Shown piece by piece: positions 50,397-59,453 of a DNA stretch of 64,000 nt. Under the pieces are notes generated by a model, which saw only the letters and a program-made list of their open reading frames with translations, was not told where the DNA came from and ran no database searches. A program made the position numbers and the translations under genes. The stretch comes from Dyadobacter sp. (GTDB taxonomy: Bacteria; Bacteroidota; Bacteroidia; Cytophagales; Spirosomataceae), in assembly GCF_017744695.1 (NCBI RefSeq), contig NZ_JAGIAS010000002.1, positions 620,001 to 684,000 of the forward strand, in the 5' to 3' direction. How positions within the stretch are numbered: the stretch's first letter is position 1; each line of letters opens with the position of its first letter.

Positions 50397-53300
50397 TTAA
50401 AAATCTACATTCAGCTTCAAACCCACCGAGCCGGTCCACGGCATTACATTATAGTATTCAACCCCCTGCATCCACGCCGAACCATCCTGCCTGAATGCTC
50501 GCTCGGGATCGATACTCACGCCTGCGGCGGTCCATTCGAACAGGTTATTACCCACGATGGACACCGATGCGTTCTGCAATTTCAGTTTGTCGGTCAGGCC
50601 TTTGGGCAGATGGTAGGTAACAGCCACCTCGCGCAGCTTCACATAAGTGGCGCTGTACATATTCTCGCTGGGGAAAGGGCGCGTCGAATAGCGGTAGGCG
50701 TTGAACGGGTCGAGCCAGACGGTATTGGCGCCACCGAGGTTTTCGATGTAAGTGGTGTTACCCTCTGCGTCTTTGGCAGTTCGCACGCCCACGTTAAAGC
50801 TGGCATCCTGCACGCGGGTGGTCTTTTTAGCGCCGGTCCACGCATCGAAGCCGCCGTATTCCGCATTGCGGCCACCTACCCATTTACCCAGAAATACCTC
50901 GGGATTGGCCTTGATCTGCTGGTCGATCGGCGTGTTTTTGTCGTACGGAACACCGGACAGCGACTCTTCGAGCTGGCCATTGTTGCCGAGAAACATCATC
51001 GTATTGGAATAGAACGAGCCCCCCTGGCGCCAGTCGATATTCGCGAAAAGGCTGAAATTCTTGTAGCGGAAGGTCTGCTGAACGCCCATCAGGAAGTCGT
51101 GGTTGTAGTTGCCGATCTTCTGGATATGGTTAATATCGGTGTCGGTCTGGTACAAACCGCCGCTGGTCAGGATCGGATAACCGTAGTAAGGCGAGTTCCG
51201 GTCGGTCACTTTCAGCATGGGTTGCTGGTAAATATCGCCCACGTCGCCCCCCACGTACGTACGCACCTCCGCGCCGCTGTACGAGTTGAACGAGAAGTAG
51301 GTAATCCCCTCAGCCAGACGCTTGATGCGCGTGCGGTTACGTGTGAACGACACATTCACATCCCAATTGAAATTACGGCCTTCCACCGGCGTTGCATTAA
51401 TGCCGAGTTCGAACCCGCGGCTCTGCACGAGACCTGCGTTGATCAGCTTGCTGCTGGAACCCGATTCGATGGGGATACCGATCGTTAGCACCTGATTTTT
51501 GTTATTCCGAACATAGTAGGTACCCTCAACGCCCAGCCTGTTTTTCAGGAATTTCAAATCGAGACCAATCTCGTTGGCACTGGATATCTCCGGTTTCAGG
51601 TTATTATTTTTCAAAATATCATTCTGGTACATGCGCTTGGTTGGGCCCCAGTCGGTGTCGGCCAGGTAGGTCTGGCGAAGGCTGTAAGGCGCCACGTCGT
51701 TACCCACCTGTGCCGATCCGGCGCGGAACTTGGCGAGCGAAATCCAGGAAGGCAATGCGAACACGTCCGAAAGGATCACACTCAACGACGCGGATGGATA
51801 GAAATACGAACGGTTGTCTTTCGGCAGCGTGCTCGACCAGTCGTTACGGGCGGTCAAATCCAGGAATGCGTAGTTTTTGAAACCAATGGAAGCCGACGAA
51901 TACACGCCATAGAGCAACTTATGCGTCCACTGGCTGTTGTAGGTGATCGTCCCGGGCGCTCCGTTGGCAATGGTGTACAAGCCCGGTGAAACGAGCTCTG
52001 TGGTGGCATTATTAATAAAATTCGAGCGCTGTTCAAGCCTGTTGGCACCCGCCAGGATATTGAGGCTCCAAGTTTCGTTGAAGTTTTTCTTCCAGCTGGC
52101 GATGAAATCGAGGTTGGTCTCCTTGCGGTCGTTCATTTCGACTTCATAACCACCTTTTACAGCCTCATAATTACTGTAAGCCTTTTTGGCTTCTAACTTT
52201 TCCTCGTACGCGTCACGCGAGAAACGTCCCATGAGCGAAAACTCGCTGGTAATGTCATAATCGAGTTGCAGCTTGCTTACGGTGCGGTTACGTTTGAAAC
52301 CCGTCGGATTTTCGTAGGCGATGAAATACGGGTTGTTCTGCTTGGTTTTATACACCCGCTGCTGAAGACCCTCCTGCCCCGGCATCCAATAGTCCTTTAA
52401 ATCGAGGATATTCACCTGTGCACCCATTTCATAAATGCTCCTTACCGGCGAGTTACGGCTCGCATCGATGAGCGGGCGGTTGTCGGACCCCGATTCAGAC
52501 ACGTTGAAATTGGCCTGTGCACGCAGTTTATCGGTGATATTGTAGGTCGTATTCAATGCCAAAGTCAGCCTCGAAAGGTCGGTATTGGGCACAATACCCT
52601 TGTTTTTCATATTGCCGACCGACAAGCGGAAGTTGCCTTTGTCATAATTGCCATTCACCGACACGTTGTTGGTATTGGTAGTACCTGTCTGGAAAAAATC
52701 CTTGAAACGACTGGGATGCGAAACCAGCGGCACCTTCTGCCCATTGCTGTTCCATTGCACCCATTGCTCGCCCACATCCAGTCGCGGGCCCCAGCTTTCA
52801 TTCTCCTGTTCTTCCAGAATATGCGCTCCGCTTTTGCCCGAACCAAATTTGTTCTGCACCGGCACATAACGCAAAGGCACTTCAAGCACCATCGCCGTAT
52901 TCAATGAAACGCCCAGGCCTTTTTTCCCACCCCGCCCCGATTTGGTCGTGATCAGGATTACCCCGTTACCCGCCCGCGAGCCGTACAATGCCGCAGCACT
53001 AGGGCCTTTGAGTACCGACACATTGGCAATATCATTCGGGTTAATGTCCGAAATCGCATTACCCATGTCGGCGCCGGCGAAACTGTTGTCCAGCTTGTTG
53101 GCTACCGGCACACCATCGATCACAAACAGCGGCTGGTTATCGTTGTTCAGCGAGTTGGCACCACGGATAATGACGTTCACCGTCGAACCTGCCGTACCGT
53201 CCATCTGTGAAATCTGCACGCCGGCCACCTTGCCCGACAATGCATTCAGGACGTTGTTCTGGGGCGTTTGCGTCAGCGCCTCGGCCTGCACATTACCCAC

Positions 53301-54023
53301 CGAATAGCCGAGCGAACGCTTGTCGCGCGTGATGCCCATCGCCGTTACTACGGCCTCTTTCAGGGTTTCCACGCTTTCCTGCAAGCTCACATGCAGCACC
53401 GATTGGCTACCTACTTCCACACTCTGGCTGTTGAAACCGATGTAGGAAAAGATCAGCACCGCATCGGGGCCGGGTACGTCAATGGAGAAATTACCGGCCA
53501 CGTCGGTCGAAGTACCCGTTTGCGTGCCTTTAACGAGGATGTTTACGCCGGGCAGCGGCGCCCCGTCTTTTGAAGAAGTTACTTTTCCTGTAACGGTCCG
53601 CGTGGGGGCCGCGCGGAGTTCCGGCAGCACTTCCCCGTTCAACGACGAGTCTCCGCCGTTTTTTACCGGCGTGAGCACAATCTGCTTGCCCATTACCTTG
53701 TATTTCAACCGCATCGGATCGAGTATATCATCCAAAACTTTGGCGAGCTTCTCCTCGGTCACTTCAAAGGAATACTTGCGGCTTTCGGTAATCAGTTCGG
53801 GTCGGTAGGTAAACCGGACATTCGCCTGTTTCTCGATGGTCGAGAGGATCTGCACCACACTCTGGTTCTGTACGCTAAGGCTGATACGACGGCTCAACAG
53901 ATCCTGCGCACCTACCTTTCCCGCTATCGAAACGGTTGCAATACTCACTGCTATACAGAGCTGCATGAAGGAAAAGCGCATCAGTCGGTAGAGTATTTGA
54001 TAGTTAAATAGCTTTTTTTTCAT
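50397..54023 (-). CDS. SusC/RagA family TonB-dependent receptor with N-terminal STN domain
   Basis: 1208 residues from the ATG at 54023 (MKKKLFNYQIL). After the signal segment (MQLCIAVSIATVSIAGKVGA) comes an STN domain (QSVVQILSTIEKQANVRFTY, LAKVLDDILDPMRLKYKV). Then the carboxypeptidase-D-like domain TVTGKVTSSKDGAPLPGVNI, a TonB-box-like EAVVTAMGITRDKRSLGYSV, the plug with PLFVIDGVPVANK and IANVSVLKGPSAAALYGSRA, and a barrel ending GSVGLKLNVDF. It imports the ligand captured by the SusD-like_2 partner and reports it to FecR. The gap to fecR is about 200 bp and contains a terminator in the opposite direction. Confidence 0.95.
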   Translation of the reverse strand: MKKKLFNYQILYRLMRFSFMQLCIAVSIATVSIAGKVGAQDLLSRRISLSVQNQSVVQILSTIEKQANVRFTYRPELITESRKYSFEVTEEKLAKVLDDILDPMRLKYKVMGKQIVLTPVKNGGDSSLNGEVLPELRAAPTRTVTGKVTSSKDGAPLPGVNILVKGTQTGTSTDVAGNFSIDVPGPDAVLIFSYIGFNSQSVEVGSQSVLHVSLQESVETLKEAVVTAMGITRDKRSLGYSVGNVQAEALTQTPQNNVLNALSGKVAGVQISQMDGTAGSTVNVIIRGANSLNNDNQPLFVIDGVPVANKLDNSFAGADMGNAISDINPNDIANVSVLKGPSAAALYGSRAGNGVILITTKSGRGGKKGLGVSLNTAMVLEVPLRYVPVQNKFGSGKSGAHILEEQENESWGPRLDVGEQWVQWNSNGQKVPLVSHPSRFKDFFQTGTTNTNNVSVNGNYDKGNFRLSVGNMKNKGIVPNTDLSRLTLALNTTYNITDKLRAQANFNVSESGSDNRPLIDASRNSPVRSIYEMGAQVNILDLKDYWMPGQEGLQQRVYKTKQNNPYFIAYENPTGFKRNRTVSKLQLDYDITSEFSLMGRFSRDAYEEKLEAKKAYSNYEAVKGGYEVEMNDRKETNLDFIASWKKNFNETWSLNILAGANRLEQRSNFINNATTELVSPGLYTIANGAPGTITYNSQWTHKLLYGVYSSASIGFKNYAFLDLTARNDWSSTLPKDNRSYFYPSASLSVILSDVFALPSWISLAKFRAGSAQVGNDVAPYSLRQTYLADTDWGPTKRMYQNDILKNNNLKPEISSANEIGLDLKFLKNRLGVEGTYYVRNNKNQVLTIGIPIESGSSSKLINAGLVQSRGFELGINATPVEGRNFNWDVNVSFTRNRTRIKRLAEGITYFSFNSYSGAEVRTYVGGDVGDIYQQPMLKVTDRNSPYYGYPILTSGGLYQTDTDINHIQKIGNYNHDFLMGVQQTFRYKNFSLFANIDWRQGGSFYSNTMMFLGNNGQLEESLSGVPYDKNTPIDQQIKANPEVFLGKWVGGRNAEYGGFDAWTGAKKTTRVQDASFNVGVRTAKDAEGNTTYIENLGGANTVWLDPFNAYRYSTRPFPSENMYSATYVKLREVAVTYHLPKGLTDKLKLQNASVSIVGNNLFEWTAAGVSIDPERAFRQDGSAWMQGVEYYNVMPWTGSVGLKLNVDF

Positions 54024-54054
54024 TACGTTTAAACCGGTTCTTGTTTTGAAATGA

Positions 54055-54152
54055 GACAATAACACTCCTTGCATCCCGAGAGGGTCGGATGTTCACAGTA
54101 CATTCGGTAAGGAGCCTGAGCCGGTAACGCTGGAACCGTTGCCGGCTTTTTT
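54055..54152 (+). ncRNA. Possible antisense small RNA opposite the second STN-susC leader
   Basis: A plus-strand intrinsic terminator ends at 54152 in the fecR-susC gap. Weak promoter-like elements lie 5' of it: TTTC (54018-54021) with TTGTTTTG (54041-54048), 19 bp apart and each one base off consensus; a further candidate is TACGTTTA at 54024-54031. The transcript would be about 95-100 nt and complementary to the susC leader. The arrangement repeats the first sus locus, which is the main reason to propose it. Confidence 0.35.
54120..54152 (+). terminator. Intrinsic terminator facing opposite to the sus operon
   Basis: GCCGGTAACG (54120-54129) pairs with CGTTGCCGGC (54137-54146), with one T-G wobble and a 7-nt loop, followed by six T. 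On the minus strand only A residues precede it, so it cannot end the operon transcript. Confidence 0.65.
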
Positions 54153-54219
54153 GTGGGTAATGGACGGCTATCGGGTCATAGAGGGATCGGGGGGTTTAGG
54201 ATTAGGGTTAATAGGATAG

Positions 54220-55287
54220 TCAGTTACAATGCGGATCGGAAATCCGGATCTTCGCGCCGGTTACCTGGTAATCCGCTTCAATGGCTTCGCAAATCACGCC
54301 CAGTATTTCATACAGCGACTCTTCCTGCACCGACGACGTGAGCCTGCATGCGGCCACTGCCTCTTTGTCATACACAATTTCAATTCCATAAGCCTTGCTG
54401 AGTGAGTCGAAAATGGTGCTTACCGGCGCGTTATTGAATGTAAACCGGGCCAGTTCGGCTTGCGGGATCACCGGCTGGGGCGCTTTCACGAGCCCCATAC
54501 TCAACCGCTCTTCCTTCCGGAAGAATGACACCTGCTGGTTCGGAGAGAGTACCACCGATTGCGTCTTGCGCGGCGCTCGGGCTTCCACGGACACGCTCCC
54601 CGTACGTACCTGCACGGATGCGACGTTTTCTTCTTCGAACGACCGCACCGTGAAGCTCGTCCCCAGCACGCGGGTAGTGAGTTCACCGGCGTACACCAAA
54701 AATGGCTTGGAAGGGTTTCTCTTTACATCAAAGAATGCTTCACCCGAAAGGTATACCTCCCGCCTGGTACCGTCCATGCTTTCTGAAAAACTGATACGGC
54801 TGCCCTGCGCGAGCGTTACCTGGCTGCCGTCGGGGAGCCGGACGATCTTCTCCGCCCGTGTTTCATTGATTTCTTCGCGCACGTTTTCAATCTGTCCGGT
54901 ACGTTGCGCATACAGGGTTTCCGGCCCGCGGTACCAGTGGCGGATTCCCCAGGCCGTCATCAGCACCACCACAGCGGCGGCGGCATAGCGCAACCAGCTC
55001 GGCCGGAATGCACGTGCCGGAACCGGCATTTCGTCCATTTGTCCGCTTATCTGGGCCCAGATCAACCCTGCCTCCTGCTCATCGAACGCCGGACGGGAAA
55101 GCTCGGCAAGGTTCAGGATGGTTTGCCGCGCCTGCGCGATTACCTCCTTCTGGTGCGGGTACAATGCCGCTATCTGCTGCCAGAATGCGTCTCCCGCCGC
55201 GTCGGGCGATTTGGCCCATTCAATAAAGGCATCGTCCTGGATAAAATCGGCTAATGTGTAGGTCTGGTATTTTTCTGTCATGGTCAA
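54220..55287 (-). CDS. FecR family anti-sigma factor
   Basis: 355 residues. The cytoplasmic part has TLADFIQDDAFIEWAKSPDA, and one membrane helix follows (WLRYAAAAVVVLMTAWGIRH). The FecR domain contains RAEKIVRLPDGSQVTLAQGS, RREVYLSGEAFFDVKRNPSK and VLGTSFTVRSFEEENVASVQ. A C-terminal STN-like domain is present (FTFNNAPVSTIFDSLSKAYG). It should sequester the sigma factor encoded 41 bp upstream and be released on a signal from the STN domain of the downstream receptor. Confidence 0.95.
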   Translation of the reverse strand: MTMTEKYQTYTLADFIQDDAFIEWAKSPDAAGDAFWQQIAALYPHQKEVIAQARQTILNLAELSRPAFDEQEAGLIWAQISGQMDEMPVPARAFRPSWLRYAAAAVVVLMTAWGIRHWYRGPETLYAQRTGQIENVREEINETRAEKIVRLPDGSQVTLAQGSRISFSESMDGTRREVYLSGEAFFDVKRNPSKPFLVYAGELTTRVLGTSFTVRSFEEENVASVQVRTGSVSVEARAPRKTQSVVLSPNQQVSFFRKEERLSMGLVKAPQPVIPQAELARFTFNNAPVSTIFDSLSKAYGIEIVYDKEAVAACRLTSSVQEESLYEILGVICEAIEADYQVTGAKIRISDPHCN

Positions 55288-55328
55288 AACCTTTCAAACC
55301 CCTAAATCGGGCGAATGCCGGTTTGTAC

Positions 55329-55934
55329 TCAGCGACCTGAAAAATTTTGTAAAGTGGAGAGAAAAACAAGCAACCCGCCCGCCGTTTCGAAGAAAAGCCG
55401 CAGCTGGGTGATGGCCCGGTGCAGCAGGTTACGCACCGACTGGTTGTTCATTTGCATCATTTCTGCAATTTCATCGAGCGAAAAACCATGCAGGTAACGT
55501 AGCTGGACAGCCTCGCGCTGCCGCGGCGAAAGGCGGTTGATAGCCTCTGCCAGTTTTTCGTAACTATCGTAAGGGCCATCATGCCCGAAAATAGCGGCTT
55601 CGAATGCATTGCTATCCTCAGCGGGCTCGGTTACCAGCCCGATATCGGCATGCAGGCGTTCGGGGTGCTTTTCGAGGTTGCGGATAATGCGGTTACGCAA
55701 TGAGCGGAAAAGGTAAAATTTGATGGAATCGGTCGCGGCCAGGTTGCCGCGGCGCAGCCATATATGCAGAAAAAGGTCTTGCACGCTATCGCGTATCAAC
55801 TGCCGGTCGGACGTGACGCGGTAGCCGTAGCTCAGCAGTTCGTCAATGTATTTTTGGTAAATCGAGGCAAATGCCTCCCTGTCGCCATTTTGGAAGGCGC
55901 TCCACAAGAGCATATCGGCATTTGCTTCTTTCAA
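55329..55934 (-). CDS. ECF RNA polymerase sigma-70 factor
   Basis: 201 residues from a TTG at 55934; an ATG seven codons later (55913) is an alternative start. Region 2 is NGDREAFASIYQKYIDELLS with LIRDSVQDLFLHIWLRR. Region 4 is LSPRQREAVQLRYLHGFSLD then EIAEMMQMNNQSVRNLLHRA. It should drive the fecR-susC-susD-phosphatase-glycosidase operon when released. Upstream lie two 18-bp near-identical operator-like repeats 52 bp apart, so its own expression is probably controlled by a separate regulator. The heparinase-type gene ends 139 bp upstream on the same strand. Confidence 0.93.
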   Translation of the reverse strand: MKEANADMLLWSAFQNGDREAFASIYQKYIDELLSYGYRVTSDRQLIRDSVQDLFLHIWLRRGNLAATDSIKFYLFRSLRNRIIRNLEKHPERLHADIGLVTEPAEDSNAFEAAIFGHDGPYDSYEKLAEAINRLSPRQREAVQLRYLHGFSLDEIAEMMQMNNQSVRNLLHRAITQLRLFFETAGGLLVFLSTLQNFSGR

Positions 55935-55955
55935 TGGAGATCAGCGGTTTGGGAA

Positions 55956-56025
55956 CATTACCACGATATACTGATTTTTTTACTTGAAATACTACCAAAA
56001 AATCAAACAATATCATGATATACTG
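55956..56025. promoter_or_regulatory. Two 18-bp operator-like direct repeats upstream of the sigma gene
   Basis: CATTACCACGATATACTG (55956-55973) and CAATATCATGATATACTG (56008-56025) agree at 15 of 18 positions and start exactly 52 bp apart, about five DNA turns. The second contains a perfect palindrome TATCATGATA. They lie in the gap between the heparinase-type gene and the sigma gene. Confidence 0.55.
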
Positions 56026-56072
56026 CTAATAATACAGAATGATCCGCTACCCGGCCCGGCGTTAACAAAATC

Positions 56073-59000
56073 TTAACGTTCCCAATCAAACCGGGCCTTG
56101 ATCTGCACGCGATCACCCACACCGATATTGGAGATCCAGATATCGGCGCCGTCTGCCGGTACGCGCGCCGATTTACCCGCCGGCTTCAATGCATTACCGG
56201 AAACCGTTCCGAGTATTCCGATCGGTTCAAACTGGCCGTCCAGCATAGTCGCTCCCGCGTACAAGGGTGCGAAAGGGAGGTTCGTATCGGTCACCAGCGA
56301 ATCCGCCGAGTTCCGAACCGTATGCACCTTCCCGATGAGTATGTCGTCCGCTGTTTCCAGCGTCAGGACATTCCCGGAAATGGCGGCCGATTGAATGGGA
56401 TGCTCGGTTTGGCGAAGCGTACTGGTGAAATGAGCGATCCTGCCTGTCTCGATATTTTCAACCGTTTTACCCTCCAATGCAACGGATATCCGGCGATTCT
56501 TTGCATCCACACCCGTTACAATACCGCTAATCGCCTGAGCCCGGAATACCCTTCCTTTGACTTTCAGATAGCTGCCGTCACTAAAAAACACCCGTTCCGG
56601 CGCATCGCTTACGCCAAAACGGACCACGGCCACATGTGCATCCGTTTCAATTCCGGCGATGGTTTTGACCCTGTTGGTTGTATCGCTGATCACCACATCC
56701 CTTGCATTCTGGTGCACCACTTCTACGGCTGTACCATAATTTGCAGGTAATTTTCGTACAGCCTTAATCAGAGGCTTGTTCCCCGCAAATGGCTCCATCA
56801 CACCCACGAAAGTGCTTTTCAAAGGCTCATTACCCAACGACTTGCGCCTTGTAATAATATACTTCAAAAGGTAATTCTTCGCCCTCGGCTTGTTCCAGGC
56901 ATCGGCCATCCGGATTTCCTGCCCGGATTGCGGCAGAATATGGATTTTCACTTTCGCGCTTTTGTCCGAAACGTGACTGAAAGTCAATGCCGTTCTATCT
57001 CCATTCAATTTTTGAACATTGAAAAGGTATTGATAACCAGAGCCTTTGTAATTCCAATAGCTACCCTGATATCCCTTAATCCCCATTTTAGCATCATCAT
57101 AAACATCCCCGAATGCGACATCCTCGCCGGCAAGCGTACCGGGCTGCTTTTCGCCCCATTGCCCTTCGGCCGTAATGCTGCCCGGCGGGCCGTGCAATGC
57201 ATAATCGTGCTGCCTGCCGCCTGCCACCCTGAAAAAATCAACTATGTAACTCTGCGCGCTATCGATATCGATCATGACCATATTCCGGCGATAGGCCGTC
57301 GTTTGCGGATAGGTAGCGGACGACGCGTCCATTGACTGTACAAACTTTCCATCGGCAAAATCATGCAATCTCCCGGGCACATTGCTAACCTGCCTTTGCG
57401 CATCCACGACCACGGTATTGTGCGCGACCGAATTAAACGACCATGTGTACACCTCCTTCACATACTCATTCATCGCATCGGGATAGCCCAGATCGGGCAT
57501 CATCTTTTGTCCGTTCGCAAATAGCTCGAAATTCAGGAAGTCCCAATGGTAATGCGTGCCTTTGAAGCCATAGTTAAACGTCAGCGCCACAGCATCGGAA
57601 CGGTTGTTGAGCATCCCCATTCCATAACCCGCCAGTAAATGCGAGCGGCGTTCGGGCAATGCCCTTCCGGCTGGCAACAGCCGCACGTCCGGCAGCGCGT
57701 CGCGGAAAAGCGACTCGAAAGTAGAAAACGACTGCGCACCGACTTTGCCGACAGCCGCCAGCCAGGTGAGGTAACGCGGATCACGATAAGCGCCGTACCC
57801 TACCTGATACACGTCGGGGTCCTGCCCTACCAATGTTCCCAGCACGGAACCGCTGTCTCCAATGCCGGGTGTAATTTTCCCGGTCGCTACCATTTCAAGC
57901 GGACTGTCGATCAGCCCCCGCAACCGTGGTTCGGCAAAAAGATCGGTACCACTAGTACGCAGCATGTCCGCAAATCGGGTGATCTTCTGAACCGTCAGCA
58001 GGTTATAGTCCGGCGATTCGAGCGGCTGGCCGTCGCGGAAGATCATATTGTACAATGCATACCGTAATCCCGATTGGACGCGGCTTTCACCGGGTTCTTC
58101 CACCAGCATGTGGAGGTACTTTTCGGTACCCATATTTTGCCTTGCCAGCAGAATGTACAGCAGGGCGATCTGGTGCATCCCGTAGTTACCCTGGATTTTC
58201 CGCTGCATGTAGGCGTCTACGGCATCTTCCAGCACATTGGCCTCGATGAAAGCGCGTATTTGGCCACCACTTTTCCCCGTCGCTCTTTGCAGGTCCGTGT
58301 CGCCGTCAATGCTGTCCCAAACCGCGTCATATGCCTCGGCGGCATTCTGGATCAGGCTCGTTTCCCAGATCAGGTTCAGGACCTTGCCATTATAGGTATG
58401 CCCTTTCATCTTTTCCATCAGCCCGTACCGCGACTGGTTCGCATGGTCCATCGAAGGGTACACTTCGCCGAGCCGGTACAGCATCACGGCGGCCTTGTGC
58501 GCGTAGCGCTTGTCGCCCGTGAGCAGGTACGCATGCGCGAGATCCGCAAATGCCGGTTCAATATGCCCTTTCCACATCCATTGATTGGCATAGGCCACAA
58601 ACCAGTACCGCTCGCCATCGGGCGCGATCCAGCCCCAGCCATCGTCGGCATAAGTCCGGTCGAGGCCTGTTCTGTTCCTGAAACTGCTCCGATAGTAAGC
58701 CAGGTAATCATTTGAAGGAAAAACCTGCCCATCGATGGGCGACTTCACCTGTAACGGGTGGTCAGGATCGACGATCCACGGGTAAAAGCCACCCACTTTG
58801 AAAACCGTATCGCCATGTACCGGGCTGCCTTTCGGGTTGAGGTCGAAGGCCCGGGGGACGCGGGCATCGGGCATGAGCGCGACAATCGCCGAATCGGGCC
58901 GGGCAAGCCATGGATCGGCAGCTTTCAATATCCTGTCCCGCACGTTTTGCGCCTCCTTATAATGCAGCAGGTTCATACGCGCCTTCATAATGTCGGCCTC

Positions 59001-59183
59001 GCGGTAGATCATCCGGGCGGTTTTAAGCGGGAAACGGGGCGCACGTTCAGCAACAGGCACAAATGGCGGGATCACCAAACCATCGCGAGGCGGGTTCATT
59101 GCCCCCTGTCCCAGCAGCTGCAAGGGTACAAATAACATTATACCGGCAATGCGCTTTAATTTTTGTTGACAAAATATTTTCAC
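56073..59183 (-). CDS. Heparinase II/III family polysaccharide lyase
   Basis: 1036 residues starting at a GTG, with an N-terminal signal (IAGIMLFVPLQLLGQG). The first half is an alpha-toroid: WRNRTGLDRTYADDGWGWIA-type segments (here FRNRTGLDRTYADDGWGWIA), AFADLAHAYLLTGDKRYAHK and LQRATGKSGGQIRAFIEANV. The heparinase II/III beta domain begins near residue 520 with LLAGYGMGMLNNRSDAVALT and HYHWDFLNFELFANGQKMMP, followed by VYTWSFNSVAHNTVVVDAQR and VMIDIDSAQSYIVDFFRVAG. These enzymes cleave uronic-acid-containing polysaccharides by beta-elimination. It stands next to the second regulated SusC/SusD locus on the same strand and probably supplies its substrate; the glycan is not known. Confidence 0.92.
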   Translation of the reverse strand: MKIFCQQKLKRIAGIMLFVPLQLLGQGAMNPPRDGLVIPPFVPVAERAPRFPLKTARMIYREADIMKARMNLLHYKEAQNVRDRILKAADPWLARPDSAIVALMPDARVPRAFDLNPKGSPVHGDTVFKVGGFYPWIVDPDHPLQVKSPIDGQVFPSNDYLAYYRSSFRNRTGLDRTYADDGWGWIAPDGERYWFVAYANQWMWKGHIEPAFADLAHAYLLTGDKRYAHKAAVMLYRLGEVYPSMDHANQSRYGLMEKMKGHTYNGKVLNLIWETSLIQNAAEAYDAVWDSIDGDTDLQRATGKSGGQIRAFIEANVLEDAVDAYMQRKIQGNYGMHQIALLYILLARQNMGTEKYLHMLVEEPGESRVQSGLRYALYNMIFRDGQPLESPDYNLLTVQKITRFADMLRTSGTDLFAEPRLRGLIDSPLEMVATGKITPGIGDSGSVLGTLVGQDPDVYQVGYGAYRDPRYLTWLAAVGKVGAQSFSTFESLFRDALPDVRLLPAGRALPERRSHLLAGYGMGMLNNRSDAVALTFNYGFKGTHYHWDFLNFELFANGQKMMPDLGYPDAMNEYVKEVYTWSFNSVAHNTVVVDAQRQVSNVPGRLHDFADGKFVQSMDASSATYPQTTAYRRNMVMIDIDSAQSYIVDFFRVAGGRQHDYALHGPPGSITAEGQWGEKQPGTLAGEDVAFGDVYDDAKMGIKGYQGSYWNYKGSGYQYLFNVQKLNGDRTALTFSHVSDKSAKVKIHILPQSGQEIRMADAWNKPRAKNYLLKYIITRRKSLGNEPLKSTFVGVMEPFAGNKPLIKAVRKLPANYGTAVEVVHQNARDVVISDTTNRVKTIAGIETDAHVAVVRFGVSDAPERVFFSDGSYLKVKGRVFRAQAISGIVTGVDAKNRRISVALEGKTVENIETGRIAHFTSTLRQTEHPIQSAAISGNVLTLETADDILIGKVHTVRNSADSLVTDTNLPFAPLYAGATMLDGQFEPIGILGTVSGNALKPAGKSARVPADGADIWISNIGVGDRVQIKARFDWER

Positions 59184-59280
59184 CGAAAGAAGGCTGGTTT
59201 TACTTAAATAATATCTGAGAGACGTAACAAATGGGCTATCACAAGGCAGGACTTATCTCTGTCAGAAACGGACAGTTAAA

Positions 59281-59326
59281 TTTGTAATAATTTTTTGTAA
59301 ACTAAAATATTTAATTTTTGTAAACT
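59281..59326. promoter_or_regulatory. Direct repeats TTTTTGTAAACT in the divergent heparinase/dehydrogenase promoter region
   Basis: TTTTTGTAAACT occurs at 59292-59303 and 59315-59326, 23 bp apart, and the shorter TTTGTAA occurs also at 59281-59287. The stretch is in the 270-bp gap between the divergent heparinase-type gene and the plus-strand operon. They may bind a regulator of one or both; part may just be AT-rich promoter background. Confidence 0.4.
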
Positions 59327-59366
59327 TTTTTCCCACAAAATGTTCTTTTCCTAAACTGTTATTTGA

Positions 59367-59374
59367 TAGATTTG
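59367..59374 (+). promoter_or_regulatory. Predicted -7 element of the dehydrogenase/HiPIP/amidohydrolase operon
   Basis: TAGATTTG matches TAnnTTTG exactly, 80 bp before the start at 59454. At the -33 distance TGTT (59341-59344) is only a partial match, with a 22-bp spacer. Confidence 0.4.
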
Positions 59375-59453
59375 TTTGTCGCCGGATCAATTTCTATCTT
59401 GATCAATATTCGGGCACGTACACGAAACTATTTTTCCTAACCTTTATCATGCA

